A DNA stretch of 36,182 bases from Solidesulfovibrio sp. (lineage in GTDB: Bacteria; Desulfobacterota; Desulfovibrionia; Desulfovibrionales; Desulfovibrionaceae). A program made the position numbers and the translations under genes. The stretch covers positions 1 to 36,182 of the forward strand of contig NZ_JARKOZ010000083.1 in the NCBI RefSeq assembly GCF_029978005.1, read 5' to 3'. The notes beneath the pieces were generated by a model that saw only the letters and a program-made list of their open reading frames with translations, made no database searches and was not told where the DNA came from. This document shows, one piece after another, positions 26,720 to 35,399 of this stretch (position 1 is the stretch's first letter; the number at the start of each line of letters is the position of its first letter).

Positions 26720-28310
26720 CGCTTGATTTTTATTAGTTAGCGCATTATTCGAAAGTCTTTCACTCTTCGCGGCAGCATTGCAGGGACACCTTTCTTTATG
26801 GGGAACCCGTGCCTATCACCTCTCGGTTGTTGTTGCCATATTTTCAAATTTCAAAAAAATAAAACAGAAGGGCGATTGGTTGCAAGTTTCAGTGCAAGGA
26901 TGCCGATATGACATCTACTAAGCCTGATGAATGTCTGCAACTTGATACACATCGCGTAGTCAATGCTGTTATTACGCAGATTGGTTTTGTAGTTTTGTTT
27001 TATTTTTTTACGGAAGAGCTCTTTCAGTTGGAAAAAATGTATCCATTTAGCTATTCGTGGACGGAGTTTCTTATAAATTATCAAACTGGCTTCATTCGGA
27101 GAGGGCTTATTGGAGAAATATCTTATAGGACTGCATGGCTTGTCAATCCAAAATTGTTCTGGTTAACAATTACTTTTGGATGTAACCTCTTTATACTTCG
27201 CTGGTATATAGATATAGCGTGTTCGTTCAATTTTATTACTGTTTTATTTGCAATTTTTACGCCAACATTGATTATTTTTCCAGTCTATGCCCCTGAAGCC
27301 TTCGGGAGAAAAGACGTCCTTGTCCTATTTGCAACTCTTCTGATCACAAAGCATGCACTCGCAGTTCTGCAAAAAAAAGCGACACAACTGACAGTAAATG
27401 TAACATATGCGACGATATCGCTATTATATGTTATTATTTTTCTTACAAATGAAATATTATTATTCTTTATTCCATTGCAACTCTGTATCCTTGGTGTTGT
27501 ATTTCGTCGAAAAAAACAAGGAAGAATTGCTATTGCTTGGTCAGTATTTATATGTACTATGATTTTGTTTGCAAGTTTTTATATATATAATGTCCAGACC
27601 TTTCCCGCTCGCGCACAAGATGTCTGTAGGTCGTGGCGGGCTGTTATCCCCTCTTTCCCGTGGGAGATATTGCGTTCGCAGAAAAACGCCTTTTATTATC
27701 TTGGGCTTGCGCCAAAAGACCTCGCCGCGCTTGTTTCTGAATTGGTGAAGTCCTCGCCAACAATGGGAATGTACCTTGAAGCCATCCTTCTGGCCTATGT
27801 CCCCGTTGTTTATCTTGTTATAAAATACAAGAAGACATTGTGCCGTGCCGGAAATGAGAGAATTATATTAGAAAATATAGTGTCATTCTTTGCTTTAATA
27901 ATACCATATGCCCTATTTTTATCTGGACAAGACTACGGACGGTGGATTTACTTAATTACATTTCATTGGTTTGTGTTTGCAATGTTTATTATTTCAGTAA
28001 GAAACTACGTAATAAAGTCGTCCTTCGTCATTGAGGACGATTTCGCAAACTACACGCAGTATTACAACAAACATCAAAACAAAGCTGTCCTTTACCTGCT
28101 TCTCCTTGTTATCTATTTTACTTTCTGGCGCCTCACGCACTGGGTGCCGCCTGGTGCTTGCCCACTCAGCGGAGTTATACTCAGTGTGCAAAAAATATTT
28201 ATTTTCTAGAGACATCATGTCAATGAGACGCAATAAACCACTTGATCAAAGAGCAGAAGGCTCGCTCTGACGGTACCATAGCTCCACAATTGCCATGGCT
28301 CCGTCGTGGT
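26720..28310. other. Low-GC island
   Basis: From just after the murB stop to just before the trmFO stop the DNA is A/T-rich, roughly 35-40% G+C by eye against about two thirds on either side. It uses A/T-ending codons freely. Edges coincide with gene ends. No transposase, integrase, tRNA or flanking repeat was found. Confidence 0.75.
26908..28209 (+). CDS. Polytopic membrane protein, GFIRRGLIGE type
   Basis: The 433-residue protein has about ten hydrophobic segments. Near the N-terminus, SYSWTEFLINYQTGFIRRGL places Y..GFIRRGL-G after a first membrane helix, a motif shared by uncharacterised polytopic proteins often found near surface-polysaccharide genes. A larger loop (FPARAQDVCRSWRAVIPSF) lies mid-protein and GQDYGRWIYLI is near the end. 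It may act in glycan or lipid-linked sugar transfer, but no catalytic motif is clear. AAGGA at 26896-26900 fits the ATG at 26908. Codon use is strikingly A/T-biased compared with every other gene here, so recent transfer is likely. Confidence 0.7.
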   Translation: MTSTKPDECLQLDTHRVVNAVITQIGFVVLFYFFTEELFQLEKMYPFSYSWTEFLINYQTGFIRRGLIGEISYRTAWLVNPKLFWLTITFGCNLFILRWYIDIACSFNFITVLFAIFTPTLIIFPVYAPEAFGRKDVLVLFATLLITKHALAVLQKKATQLTVNVTYATISLLYVIIFLTNEILLFFIPLQLCILGVVFRRKKQGRIAIAWSVFICTMILFASFYIYNVQTFPARAQDVCRSWRAVIPSFPWEILRSQKNAFYYLGLAPKDLAALVSELVKSSPTMGMYLEAILLAYVPVVYLVIKYKKTLCRAGNERIILENIVSFFALIIPYALFLSGQDYGRWIYLITFHWFVFAMFIISVRNYVIKSSFVIEDDFANYTQYYNKHQNKAVLYLLLLVIYFTFWRLTHWVPPGACPLSGVILSVQKIFIF

Positions 28311-29645
28311 TCAGCAAACGACAGAAGCCAGAGCGAATTTGGTGTCCCACTCCCCCCACGCCTTGCGCGCCCTCTCCGGATACGCCAGCTTCCGGTTCGC
28401 CTTCCGCATGCGCTCCTCCAACGGAGGCGTCAGGCCGAAGTTGACGTTGCTCGGCTGGAACTTCTTGGCCGGGGTGCGCAGGTGGTTAAGCAGCGCGCCG
28501 AGCGCCGTCACCTGCGGGGGCGGCGAAAGCTCCACGCCCCGGGCGAGGCGCGCGCCGAGCTGCACCCCGAGCCACAGGCCGCAGGCCGCCGACTCCACGT
28601 AGCCCTCCACGCCCGTGATCTGGCCGGCCAGATACACGCCCGGACGGGCAAGAAGCTCCAGGCGGTCGCTTAGCACCTTGGGCGCGTTGACGAAGGTGTT
28701 GCGGTGGATGCTGCCCAGGCGCGTGAACTCCGCCGCGTGCAGGGCCGGGATCATCCGAAACACCCGCTCCTGCTCGCCGTAGGCCAGCTTGGTCTGGAAA
28801 CCCACCAGGTTCAGGGTTGAACGCGCGGCGTTTTCCGGGCGCAACTGCACCACGGCGTAGGGCCGCCGGCCCGTGCGCGGATCGGTCAGGCCCACGGGCT
28901 TCATGGGGCCGAAGGCCAGCGTGCGCTCGCCGCGCTCGGCCATGGCCTCGATGGGCAGGCAGCCCTCGAAATGCAGCTCCTGCTCGAACTCGCGGCTGGG
29001 CACCTTGCGCGCCGTGAGCAACTCCGCCACGAACGCCTTGTACTGCGCCTCGTCCAGGGGGCAATTAAGGTAGTCGCCCTCGCCCTCCTGCCAGCGCGAC
29101 GCCCAGAAGGCCTGCGCCATGTCCACGGAATCCGTGGTCACGATGGGCGCGATGGCGTCGTAGAAATACAGGCTCTCCCCGCCCACCGCCTCGCGCAGGC
29201 TCGACGCCAGCCGGTCGCTGGCCAGCGGCCCGGCTGCCACGACCACGGCCTCGAACCCGGCCAGGGCCGGATCGGACAGCCCCATGATCTCGCGGCGCAC
29301 GAGCGTGACGAGGGGCTCGGCCTCGATGCGCGCCGTCATGGCGGCGGAAAAAAGCTCGCGGTCCACGGCCAGCGCCTTGCCCGCCGGCACGGCCGCCTCC
29401 CGGGCCGCGGCGATGACAGCGCTGCCGAGCTCGGCCATCTCGACCTTGAGCAGCCCCACCGCCGTGACCGGCTCGTCGGAGCGCAGCGAGTTGGAACAGA
29501 CCAGCTCGGCCAGCCCGGGACTGACATGGGCCGGGGAGTAGAGCGCCGGCTTGCACTCGAAGAGCGTGGAGGCCACGCCCGCCCGGGCCAGGGCCAAGGC
29601 GCACTCGCACCCGGCCAATCCGCCGCCGATGATCGCTATGGACAT
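28311..29645 (-). CDS. trmFO: Folate-dependent tRNA uridine-54 methyltransferase
   Basis: The 444-residue flavoprotein makes 5-methyluridine at tRNA position 54, using methylenetetrahydrofolate as carbon source and [28 protein letters not shown] is the FAD-binding start. The two functional cysteines are present, Cys50 in [10 protein letters not shown] and Cys229 in [12 protein letters not shown]. The [20 protein letters not shown] and [20 protein letters not shown] stretches are diagnostic. The length matches the family. The gene lies downstream of the ABC exporter, separated from it by the repeat hairpin at 29664-29705, so it probably has its own expression. Confidence 0.95.
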   Translation of the reverse strand: MSIAIIGGGLAGCECALALARAGVASTLFECKPALYSPAHVSPGLAELVCSNSLRSDEPVTAVGLLKVEMAELGSAVIAAAREAAVPAGKALAVDRELFSAAMTARIEAEPLVTLVRREIMGLSDPALAGFEAVVVAAGPLASDRLASSLREAVGGESLYFYDAIAPIVTTDSVDMAQAFWASRWQEGEGDYLNCPLDEAQYKAFVAELLTARKVPSREFEQELHFEGCLPIEAMAERGERTLAFGPMKPVGLTDPRTGRRPYAVVQLRPENAARSTLNLVGFQTKLAYGEQERVFRMIPALHAAEFTRLGSIHRNTFVNAPKVLSDRLELLARPGVYLAGQITGVEGYVESAACGLWLGVQLGARLARGVELSPPPQVTALGALLNHLRTPAKKFQPSNVNFGLTPPLEERMRKANRKLAYPERARKAWGEWDTKFALASVVC

Positions 29646-29663
29646 GATGAGGACTCCGGGAAT

Positions 29664-29737
29664 GCGGGGAGGGAACCCCCTTTGAAAAGGGGGTTCCCTC
29701 CCCGCGCCCCTCCTTCCCCGAAACTTTTCAATGGGGG
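29664..29737 (-). repeat. Intergenic hairpin repeat, copy B (terminator-like)
   Basis: A perfect 20-base inverted repeat (left arm 29664-29683, right arm 29686-29705, centre GA) is followed on the plus strand by a C-rich stretch and CTTTTCAATGGGGG (29724-29737). Layout and sequence match copy A at 1227-1297. It lies between the ABC exporter stop (29739) and the trmFO start. The outer element can also pair with CCCCCTTTGAAAAG inside the hairpin (29676-29689) with 13 of 14 matches, so two alternative folds exist. Confidence 0.75.
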
Positions 29738-29738
29738 G

Positions 29739-32294
29739 TCAGGGGAGTTTATGCGTTTTGGCCGGCGTCGGGTTCACGACGTGCCGGTTCTGGCTGTTCC
29801 AGAGGTCGCGGTAGACCGCGCAGCGGGCCAGCAGCTCGCCGTGGGTTCCATAATCGGCCACGCGGCCGGCGTCGAGCACCAGGATGGCGTCCGCGCCGGC
29901 CAGCATGGACAGGCGGTGGCTGATGACGATGGTGGTGCGCTCCCGGCCGATGCGCGCCATGTTGTCCTGCACGATGGCTTCGGATTCCGCGTCCAGGGCG
30001 CTGGTCGCCTCGTCCAGGATCAGGATGCGCGGGTTGGTCAGCAGCGCCCGGGCGATGGCCAGGCGCTGGCGCTGGCCGCCGGACAGGTTGGAGCCGTTTT
30101 CCTCCAGCTCCGTGTCGTAGCCGCGCGGCAGCCGCCGGATGAATTCCTCGGCCCCGGACAGCCGCGCCGCCCAGACCACCTCGTCCATGGACGCGCCCGG
30201 CCGGGCCATGCTGATGTTCTCCCGCACCGTGCCGGAAAAAAGGAAGCTGTCCTGGAGCACCACCCCGATCTGGCGGCGCACGTGGGCCATGTCGCACTCG
30301 CGCATGTCGTGGCCGTCCAGGCGCAGGCTGCCTTCGCTGGGGACGTAAAGCCCCTGGATGAGCCGGGCCAGCGTGGATTTGCCCGAGCCGCTACGGCCGG
30401 CCACGCCGATCATCTTCCCGGCCGGAAAGCGGATCGTCACCCCGGACAGCGCGGCCGGCGAGGCGGCGTCCGGGGCATAGCGGAAGGTTATCGCATCGAA
30501 GACGACCTCGCCGGCCAGGCGCGGCCGCACGCCCTCGCCCGTGCCGGCCCGCTCCGGCGGCTCGTTCATGATGGCGGCCAGCATTTTCACGGCCAGCCCT
30601 TTCTCCTGGTACTCCTGCACCAGGGAGACGATCTGCACCAAGGGCTGGGTCACCCGGCCGGCCAGCATCTGGAAGGCGATGAGCGCGCCGACCGTGAGCC
30701 CGCCGTCGAAGACGAGGTACACGCCGATCCAGGGGATGCACAGGGTCATGACCTTTTCCAGGAATCCCACCGCCGCCGAGGCCGCGTTGCCGATGCGCCC
30801 CACGCCGAAGCGCAGGGACACGGCCCGGGCGGCGGCGTCCTCGAAGCCCCGCCGGCGCGACGGTTCGAGGGAGAGCGCCTTGACCGTCTCCATGCCCCGG
30901 ATGGTCTCCACGAGATAGGACTGCCGCTGGCCCTCGGCCTTGTACAGGGCCAGGAGCCGGCCGCGCAGCACCGGCACGATCACGGCCAGAAAGACGCCGA
31001 GCCCGACGCTGAGTCCCAGGACCAGGAAGGTCAGGGGCACGCTGTAGAAGAACAGCACCGGGATGAAGACCACCAGCGCCAGGCCGTCGAGGAGGGTGAA
31101 GAAGAGCTTGCCGCTTAAAAATTCCCGGATCTTGTCGGCCTGCTGCATGTGCTGGATGAGCACGCCCACCCGGCTTTGGCCGAAAAACCGCAGCGGCAGG
31201 GAGGTGAGCCTGGCGAAGGTGCGCCCGGCCACGCGCATGTCGATGCGCGAGGCGGCGTGCAGCACCAGGATGCCCCGCAGGTAGGTGAAGCCGGCCTCGA
31301 AGGCCAGGGCGGCCAGCATGCCGCAACTGAGGACCTGCAAGGTGGAAAGCCCCTTGTGGGTGAGCACCTTGTCGATGACGATCTGGAAGTAGATCGGCAT
31401 GGCCAGGGCCAGCACGTAGAGCATGACCGCGGCCACGGCCGCGTCGACGAATTCCTTGCGGTGGCGCAGGATCTCCGGGACGAACCAGCGCAGGCCGAAG
31501 GGCTGGTTCTCGTCGGTGAGTTTGTAGGCCCGGCGCAAAAGGATGGCCCGGCCGTCCCAGTCCTTGGCCAAGGCCGACAGGGGCAGGGTCTCCCGCGCGG
31601 GCGGCAGGCGGGCGGGATCGACCACGTCCACGCTGGTCCCGTCCCCGTCCTGGCGGCAGCCGGCCAGGATGGCGGCCTCGCCGTCGCGGCGCAGGATCAG
31701 CACCGGATACGCGCCGCCAAGCGCCAGCAGGTCGTCCGGGGAAAGGGTGCGCATCTCGGCCTTGAGCCCTTCCTTGACGGCCATGGCCGCCAGTTCCTCG
31801 GGCGCGGGCTCGCGGCCGTCGCAGCCGTGGGCGTGGGCCAGGGCGTCGTGGGAAAGGGGCAGGCCGTGGTGGCGGCCGATCATGGCCAGGGCGCGAAGCC
31901 CCGAACGGGTGAGGCTCGGCTGGGCCAGGAGCACGTCCCCGGCATGGCTTCGGGCGAAGCTCTCCTCGTCCACCTCGAAGGAGCCGGGCGTCGCGGCCAG
32001 GGGGTCGCCGACGCGCACGCGCAGGCCGTCCGCGTCCTCGCGCACGCCGAGCACCACCACGCTGTTGCCGTTGGAGAGCCGGGCGATGAGGGGAAAACGG
32101 CCGCTTGCCGCCATGTCCCGGACGTCCAGGACGGCGGGCGTGGCGCGCAGGCCGAGGGAGGCGGCCATGGCGAGCAGCGTGTCGGCGTCGGGTTCGCCGC
32201 CGGCCAGGCCGAAGCGGTCGGCCAGCGAGGCGACGTCGCAGGGCAGGCCGTGGGCCTCGGCCACGGCCTTGAGGCAGGTCAGGGCCGTGGACAT
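29739..32294 (-). CDS. Type I secretion-type ABC transporter with two degenerate C39-like domains
   Basis: The 851-residue protein fuses two N-terminal C39-like regions (about 1-125 and 126-265), a membrane domain (about 280-560) and an ATPase. The first region starts STALTCLKAVAEAHG, where Ser replaces the peptidase Cys. The second starts GLRALAMIGRHHG with no Cys. The His sites are also lost, so neither should cut peptides. The ATPase is complete: GRSGSGKST, LSGGQRQR, ILILDEATSALD and VISHRL. HlyB-type transporters use one such dead domain to hold unfolded RTX substrates; two in tandem is unusual. No HlyD, TolC or RTX gene is adjacent. An ATG at 32292-32294 follows the spacer upstream. Confidence 0.88.
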   Translation of the reverse strand: MSTALTCLKAVAEAHGLPCDVASLADRFGLAGGEPDADTLLAMAASLGLRATPAVLDVRDMAASGRFPLIARLSNGNSVVVLGVREDADGLRVRVGDPLAATPGSFEVDEESFARSHAGDVLLAQPSLTRSGLRALAMIGRHHGLPLSHDALAHAHGCDGREPAPEELAAMAVKEGLKAEMRTLSPDDLLALGGAYPVLILRRDGEAAILAGCRQDGDGTSVDVVDPARLPPARETLPLSALAKDWDGRAILLRRAYKLTDENQPFGLRWFVPEILRHRKEFVDAAVAAVMLYVLALAMPIYFQIVIDKVLTHKGLSTLQVLSCGMLAALAFEAGFTYLRGILVLHAASRIDMRVAGRTFARLTSLPLRFFGQSRVGVLIQHMQQADKIREFLSGKLFFTLLDGLALVVFIPVLFFYSVPLTFLVLGLSVGLGVFLAVIVPVLRGRLLALYKAEGQRQSYLVETIRGMETVKALSLEPSRRRGFEDAAARAVSLRFGVGRIGNAASAAVGFLEKVMTLCIPWIGVYLVFDGGLTVGALIAFQMLAGRVTQPLVQIVSLVQEYQEKGLAVKMLAAIMNEPPERAGTGEGVRPRLAGEVVFDAITFRYAPDAASPAALSGVTIRFPAGKMIGVAGRSGSGKSTLARLIQGLYVPSEGSLRLDGHDMRECDMAHVRRQIGVVLQDSFLFSGTVRENISMARPGASMDEVVWAARLSGAEEFIRRLPRGYDTELEENGSNLSGGQRQRLAIARALLTNPRILILDEATSALDAESEAIVQDNMARIGRERTTIVISHRLSMLAGADAILVLDAGRVADYGTHGELLARCAVYRDLWNSQNRHVVNPTPAKTHKLP

Positions 32295-32410
32295 GGCGCG
32301 CCCCTGTCGAACCCTTCCGGGGCGTGGGATGCAATTCCCGGAAATTTCTCCATGTTTACCTGCCTGGCTGGGGATTTTCCGCTTTCTGGATTAGGGCAAA
32401 TCCCCCGGCC

Positions 32411-32432
32411 GGGCAAGCCGGACGCCTTGCCC
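32411..32432. promoter_or_regulatory. Inverted repeat GGGCAAG-N8-CTTGCCC
   Basis: A perfect seven-base inverted repeat whose right arm covers the likely -35 box of wrbA. A further AGGGCAAAT lies just upstream at about 32394. Together they look like an operator. Confidence 0.4.
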
Positions 32433-32455
32433 TTTGTCAACGGGAAGCGTAGAAA
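32427..32455 (+). promoter_or_regulatory. Likely promoter of wrbA
   Basis: TTGCCC (32427-32432) and TAGAAA (32450-32455) are 17 bases apart, each with four of six consensus bases. The predicted start near 32462 gives a leader of about 30 bases. Confidence 0.45.
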
Positions 32456-32491
32456 ATGGAGCGTCGCCAACTTCCTACCGGAGCACATGTC

Positions 32492-33103
32492 ATGAACGTG
32501 CTGATCGTCTACTATTCGTTGTACGGCCATGTGGCCGCCATGGCCCAGGCCGTGGCCGAGGGCGTGCATCAGGTGCCGGGCGTGACCGCGACGCTGCGCC
32601 GCGTTCCGGAGACGCTTCCGGCCGAGGTCATCGAAAAAATGCATGCGGCCGAGGCGCAAAAGACCTTGTCCACGGTGCCGGTGTGCACCCTGGAGGAGCT
32701 TGAAGACGCCGACGCCATCATCTTCGGCACGCCCACCCGGTTCGGCAACATGTGCGGCCAGATGCGCCAGTTCCTCGACGCCACCGGCCAGATCTGGATG
32801 CGCGGCGGGCTCGTCGGCAAGCCCGGGGGCGTGTTCTGCTCCACGGCCACCCAGCACGGCGGCCAGGAAACCACGCTCATGTCCTTTATCCAGACTCTGC
32901 TCCACCAGGGCATGGTCGTGGTCGGCCTGCCTTACGCCTACGCCCCCCAGATGCGCATCGACGAGATCACCGGAGGCACGCCCTACGGCGCGACCACCAT
33001 CGCCGGCGGCGACGGCTCGCGCATGCCGACCGAAAGCGAACTCGAAGGCGCGCGCTTCCAGGGTCGCCACATCGCCGAGATCACGAAAAAACTGCGCGGC
33101 TAG
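32492..33103 (+). CDS. wrbA: WrbA-type NAD(P)H:quinone oxidoreductase
   Basis: The 203-residue flavodoxin-fold protein uses FMN to reduce quinones by two electrons and so avoids semiquinone radicals. [20 protein letters not shown] binds the FMN phosphate, [16 protein letters not shown] and [18 protein letters not shown] are WrbA signatures, and [20 protein letters not shown] is the typical C-terminal loop. A GGAG site lies upstream of the chosen ATG; an earlier in-frame ATG at 32456 would put the start on the -10 box. The gene stands alone behind an operator-like repeat. A role in oxygen or redox stress of an anaerobe is likely. Confidence 0.93.
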   Translation: MNVLIVYYSLYGHVAAMAQAVAEGVHQVPGVTATLRRVPETLPAEVIEKMHAAEAQKTLSTVPVCTLEELEDADAIIFGTPTRFGNMCGQMRQFLDATGQIWMRGGLVGKPGGVFCSTATQHGGQETTLMSFIQTLLHQGMVVVGLPYAYAPQMRIDEITGGTPYGATTIAGGDGSRMPTESELEGARFQGRHIAEITKKLRG

Positions 33104-33144
33104 CCCCAAGCCGCCGCCCTACGCCATCCCCCCATCGGGGAGGT

Positions 33145-33169
33145 CCAGGAGGGGATCATCCCCTCCTGG
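33145..33169. terminator. Bidirectional hairpin between wrbA and the nucleotidase
   Basis: CCAGGAGGGGA and TCCCCTCCTGG form a perfect 11-base-pair stem around TCA in the 98-base gap between two convergent genes. There is no T-run, as for the other hairpins in this genome. Confidence 0.6.
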
Positions 33170-33201
33170 CCGCCGGAGGCGTTCGCCTTTCCTCTCCCCT
33201 C

Positions 33202-34815
33202 TCACTGCACGCCCGAGGCCGTGATGCGTCCGTCGAGCACGAGTGTCAGCGGCGAGTGGGCCTTGATCCAGGCCGCGGCCAGCTCCGAGGCGGGATCGCC
33301 GTCCCCCTCCACGTCCCTGGCCTTTTTGCCGAAGGTCTCGTAGCCGTCCCCGCCCCGGAACATGAAGTCCGTGAGCGCCAGCCGGTAGTCGGCCTGGGGG
33401 TCGAGCAGGGCGAAGCGGCCCGAGGCGTCGGCCACCTCCACCGAGGTCACACGCTTGCCCACGGGCCGCGAGAGGTCGTAGGCGAAGCGGATGCCCGCCA
33501 CCTGGGGAAACCGGCCGCTGCCCTCGTGCAGGCCCACGGCCGAGACGCCGTGTTCGAGCACCGTCTGCAGGTCGGCCCCGGAAAGGGTCGCCACCACCAG
33601 GGTGTTGGGGAAGGGGTAGGCCGTGAGCACGTCGCCCAGGGTGACGTCCCCGGGCGCGATGCCGGCCCGCACGCCCCCGCCGTTGTAGAGGCCGGCCACC
33701 GCCCCCAGCCGGCGGCCGCCGGCCAGCAGGGCCTCGGCCATGAGGTCGCCGCCGGCGCATTCCTCCTGGCGGCACATGGCCGCGCCCACGGCCTCCTCGG
33801 CCCGGCCCACCACCGTTTTGCGGTAGGCGGCCAGGGGCGCGGCGAAGCGTTCCACCTCGGCCAGGGTGGCCGGGTCCTCGGGCATGGCCGCGGAAAGCGC
33901 CACCGGGTTGCCCTCGGCCCTGGCCACGTGGCCGGAGGCGTCGAAATCCACGTGCAGCACGCCGAGATACCGGCCCCAGTAGCCGGCCGTGACGATGTAC
34001 GTCTTGCCGCCGTCCGGGCCGTCCACCACCAGCGGGCAGGGCCCCACGGCCTCGGGGTAGCCGTTGCCTAAAAGCACATGGCTGTGCCCGCCGACGATGA
34101 CGTCGATACCGGGCACGGAGGCGGCCAGCTTCTTGTCGCCGCCGAGGCCGGCGTGGCTGACGACGATGACGATATCTACGCCCTGGGCCGTCAGCGACTC
34201 CACGGCTTTTCTCAGCGACGGCAGGAAGGCCGGGAAGCCGACGTTGGGCCCGGGGCTGGAGATGCGGTCGGCCTTGGGCTGGGTCGCGCCCACGATGCCC
34301 ACCTTGCGGCCGTTTATTTCCCGAACGATGTACGGCGCGACAAGGCCCTTGAGTTCCGGGGAATGGTCCACGTCCACATTGGCCGCCAGCAGCGGAAACT
34401 TGATGGACCGAATAAAATTCGCCAGAGTGCCCGGGCCGTCGTCGAACTCATGGTTGCCCAGGGCCATGGCGTCGTAACCCAGGCGGTTCATGAAGAAGGC
34501 GCAGGCCTCGCCCTTGTACTTGGTGAAAAAAAGCGTGCCCTGGAACTGGTCCCCGGCGTCCAGCAGCAGGAAATCGCCGCCCCGGGCGCGCTCCCGGGCC
34601 ACGGCCGTGGCCAGCCGGGCCGCGCCGCCCAGGCACTTGCCGGCAGCTTCCTTTTCCTTGGAGCACAAGGCCCCGAGCTCGTCGAAGGAGGCCCGATGGG
34701 CGTGGAGGTCGTTGGTGTGCAGGATGGTCAGGGAGAAATCCCCGCCGGCCAGGGCCGTCCCCGCCGCCAGGAGCACCAGGAGGAGCGTCGCCGCAAGCTG
34801 TCGTAACCGCGCCAT
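33202..34815 (-). CDS. Periplasmic 5'-nucleotidase / UshA-type metallophosphatase
   Basis: The 537-residue protein has a signal peptide (about 1-23, LAATLLLVLLAAGTALA). An N-terminal metallophosphatase domain shows all metal ligands: LHTNDLHAH, LLDAGDQFQG, ALGNHEFDDG, VVSHAGLGGD and VGGHSHV. The C-terminal 5'-nucleotidase domain includes GGGVRAGIAPGDVTLGD and FMFRGGDGYETF, the substrate-stacking region. Such enzymes release phosphate from extracellular nucleotides or UDP-sugars. A TATA-poor spacer of 107 bases separates it from the divergent lrp gene. Substrate choice among 5'-AMP, UDP-sugar and NAD is not decided by sequence. Confidence 0.9.
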   Translation of the reverse strand: MARLRQLAATLLLVLLAAGTALAGGDFSLTILHTNDLHAHRASFDELGALCSKEKEAAGKCLGGAARLATAVARERARGGDFLLLDAGDQFQGTLFFTKYKGEACAFFMNRLGYDAMALGNHEFDDGPGTLANFIRSIKFPLLAANVDVDHSPELKGLVAPYIVREINGRKVGIVGATQPKADRISSPGPNVGFPAFLPSLRKAVESLTAQGVDIVIVVSHAGLGGDKKLAASVPGIDVIVGGHSHVLLGNGYPEAVGPCPLVVDGPDGGKTYIVTAGYWGRYLGVLHVDFDASGHVARAEGNPVALSAAMPEDPATLAEVERFAAPLAAYRKTVVGRAEEAVGAAMCRQEECAGGDLMAEALLAGGRRLGAVAGLYNGGGVRAGIAPGDVTLGDVLTAYPFPNTLVVATLSGADLQTVLEHGVSAVGLHEGSGRFPQVAGIRFAYDLSRPVGKRVTSVEVADASGRFALLDPQADYRLALTDFMFRGGDGYETFGKKARDVEGDGDPASELAAAWIKAHSPLTLVLDGRITASGVQ

Positions 34816-34869
34816 GTTCTTGCCTTCCGTGTTTTTGCGTCCATTGGCGGACCGAACCGAAGAAACCCC

Positions 34870-34899
34870 TTGACAACCGCAGCTGAATCGAATTTTTAA
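34870..34899 (+). promoter_or_regulatory. Likely promoter of the lrp-putA unit
   Basis: TTGACA (34870-34875) is a perfect -35 box; TTTTAA (34894-34899) lies 18 bases away as a weak -10. Such a promoter with a poor -10 is typical of genes needing an activator. AGGAG at 34908-34912 is the ribosome site of the next gene. Confidence 0.5.
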
Positions 34900-34922
34900 C
34901 TCAACATCAGGAGAAAAAAAGA

Positions 34923-35399
34923 ATGATCGACGAAATCGACCGTCGTATTCTGATGATCCTTCAGGACAACGCCCGCACCTCCAACGCCGACATCGCCCGG
35001 GCCGTGTCCATGGCCCCCTCGGCCGTGCTCGAGCGCGTGCGCAAGCTCGAACGCAAGGGCGTCATCACGGGCTACGAGGCCCGCATCGACCCGTCGGCCG
35101 TGGAACTTGACCTCACGGCCTTCACCTTCGTCAAGACCGAGGAACCCGTGGGCGCCATCGACACCGGGGAGCAGCTGGCTTCCGTGCCGGGCGTCCAGGA
35201 AGTGCACTACGTGGCCGGCTCGGCCGCCTACCTCATCAAGGTGCGCGTGCCCGACACCCGGTCCCTGGCCGAACTGCTCAAGGTCATCGGGCGGCTTTCC
35301 ACCGTGCGCGACACCAATACCACGGTGGTGCTGCAAACCGTCAAGGAAACTGGGGCCCTGCCCCTCGGCGTTTCACCAGAACCCGGAGAGGAAAAATGA
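34923..35399 (+). CDS. Lrp/AsnC-family transcriptional regulator
   Basis: The 158-residue protein has the Lrp layout: a helix-turn-helix at about 5-55 (IDRRILMILQDNARTSNADI, then SAVLERVRKLERKGVITGY) and a ligand-binding RAM domain (about 68-145, with VPGVQEVHYVAGSAAYLIKV). Lrp proteins sense amino acids and form octamers. Its stop overlaps the ATG of the putA-like gene (ATGA), so both are made together. By analogy with PutR-type Lrp proteins it is likely a proline-responsive activator of putA, but here it is in the same operon rather than divergent. That role is inference. Confidence 0.9.
   Translation: MIDEIDRRILMILQDNARTSNADIARAVSMAPSAVLERVRKLERKGVITGYEARIDPSAVELDLTAFTFVKTEEPVGAIDTGEQLASVPGVQEVHYVAGSAAYLIKVRVPDTRSLAELLKVIGRLSTVRDTNTTVVLQTVKETGALPLGVSPEPGEEK

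Noticed and set aside
28242-28310. Attachment site or insertion-sequence end at the edge of the low-GC island
   Set aside because: No matching direct or inverted repeat was found at the other edge, and no tRNA or integrase is present.
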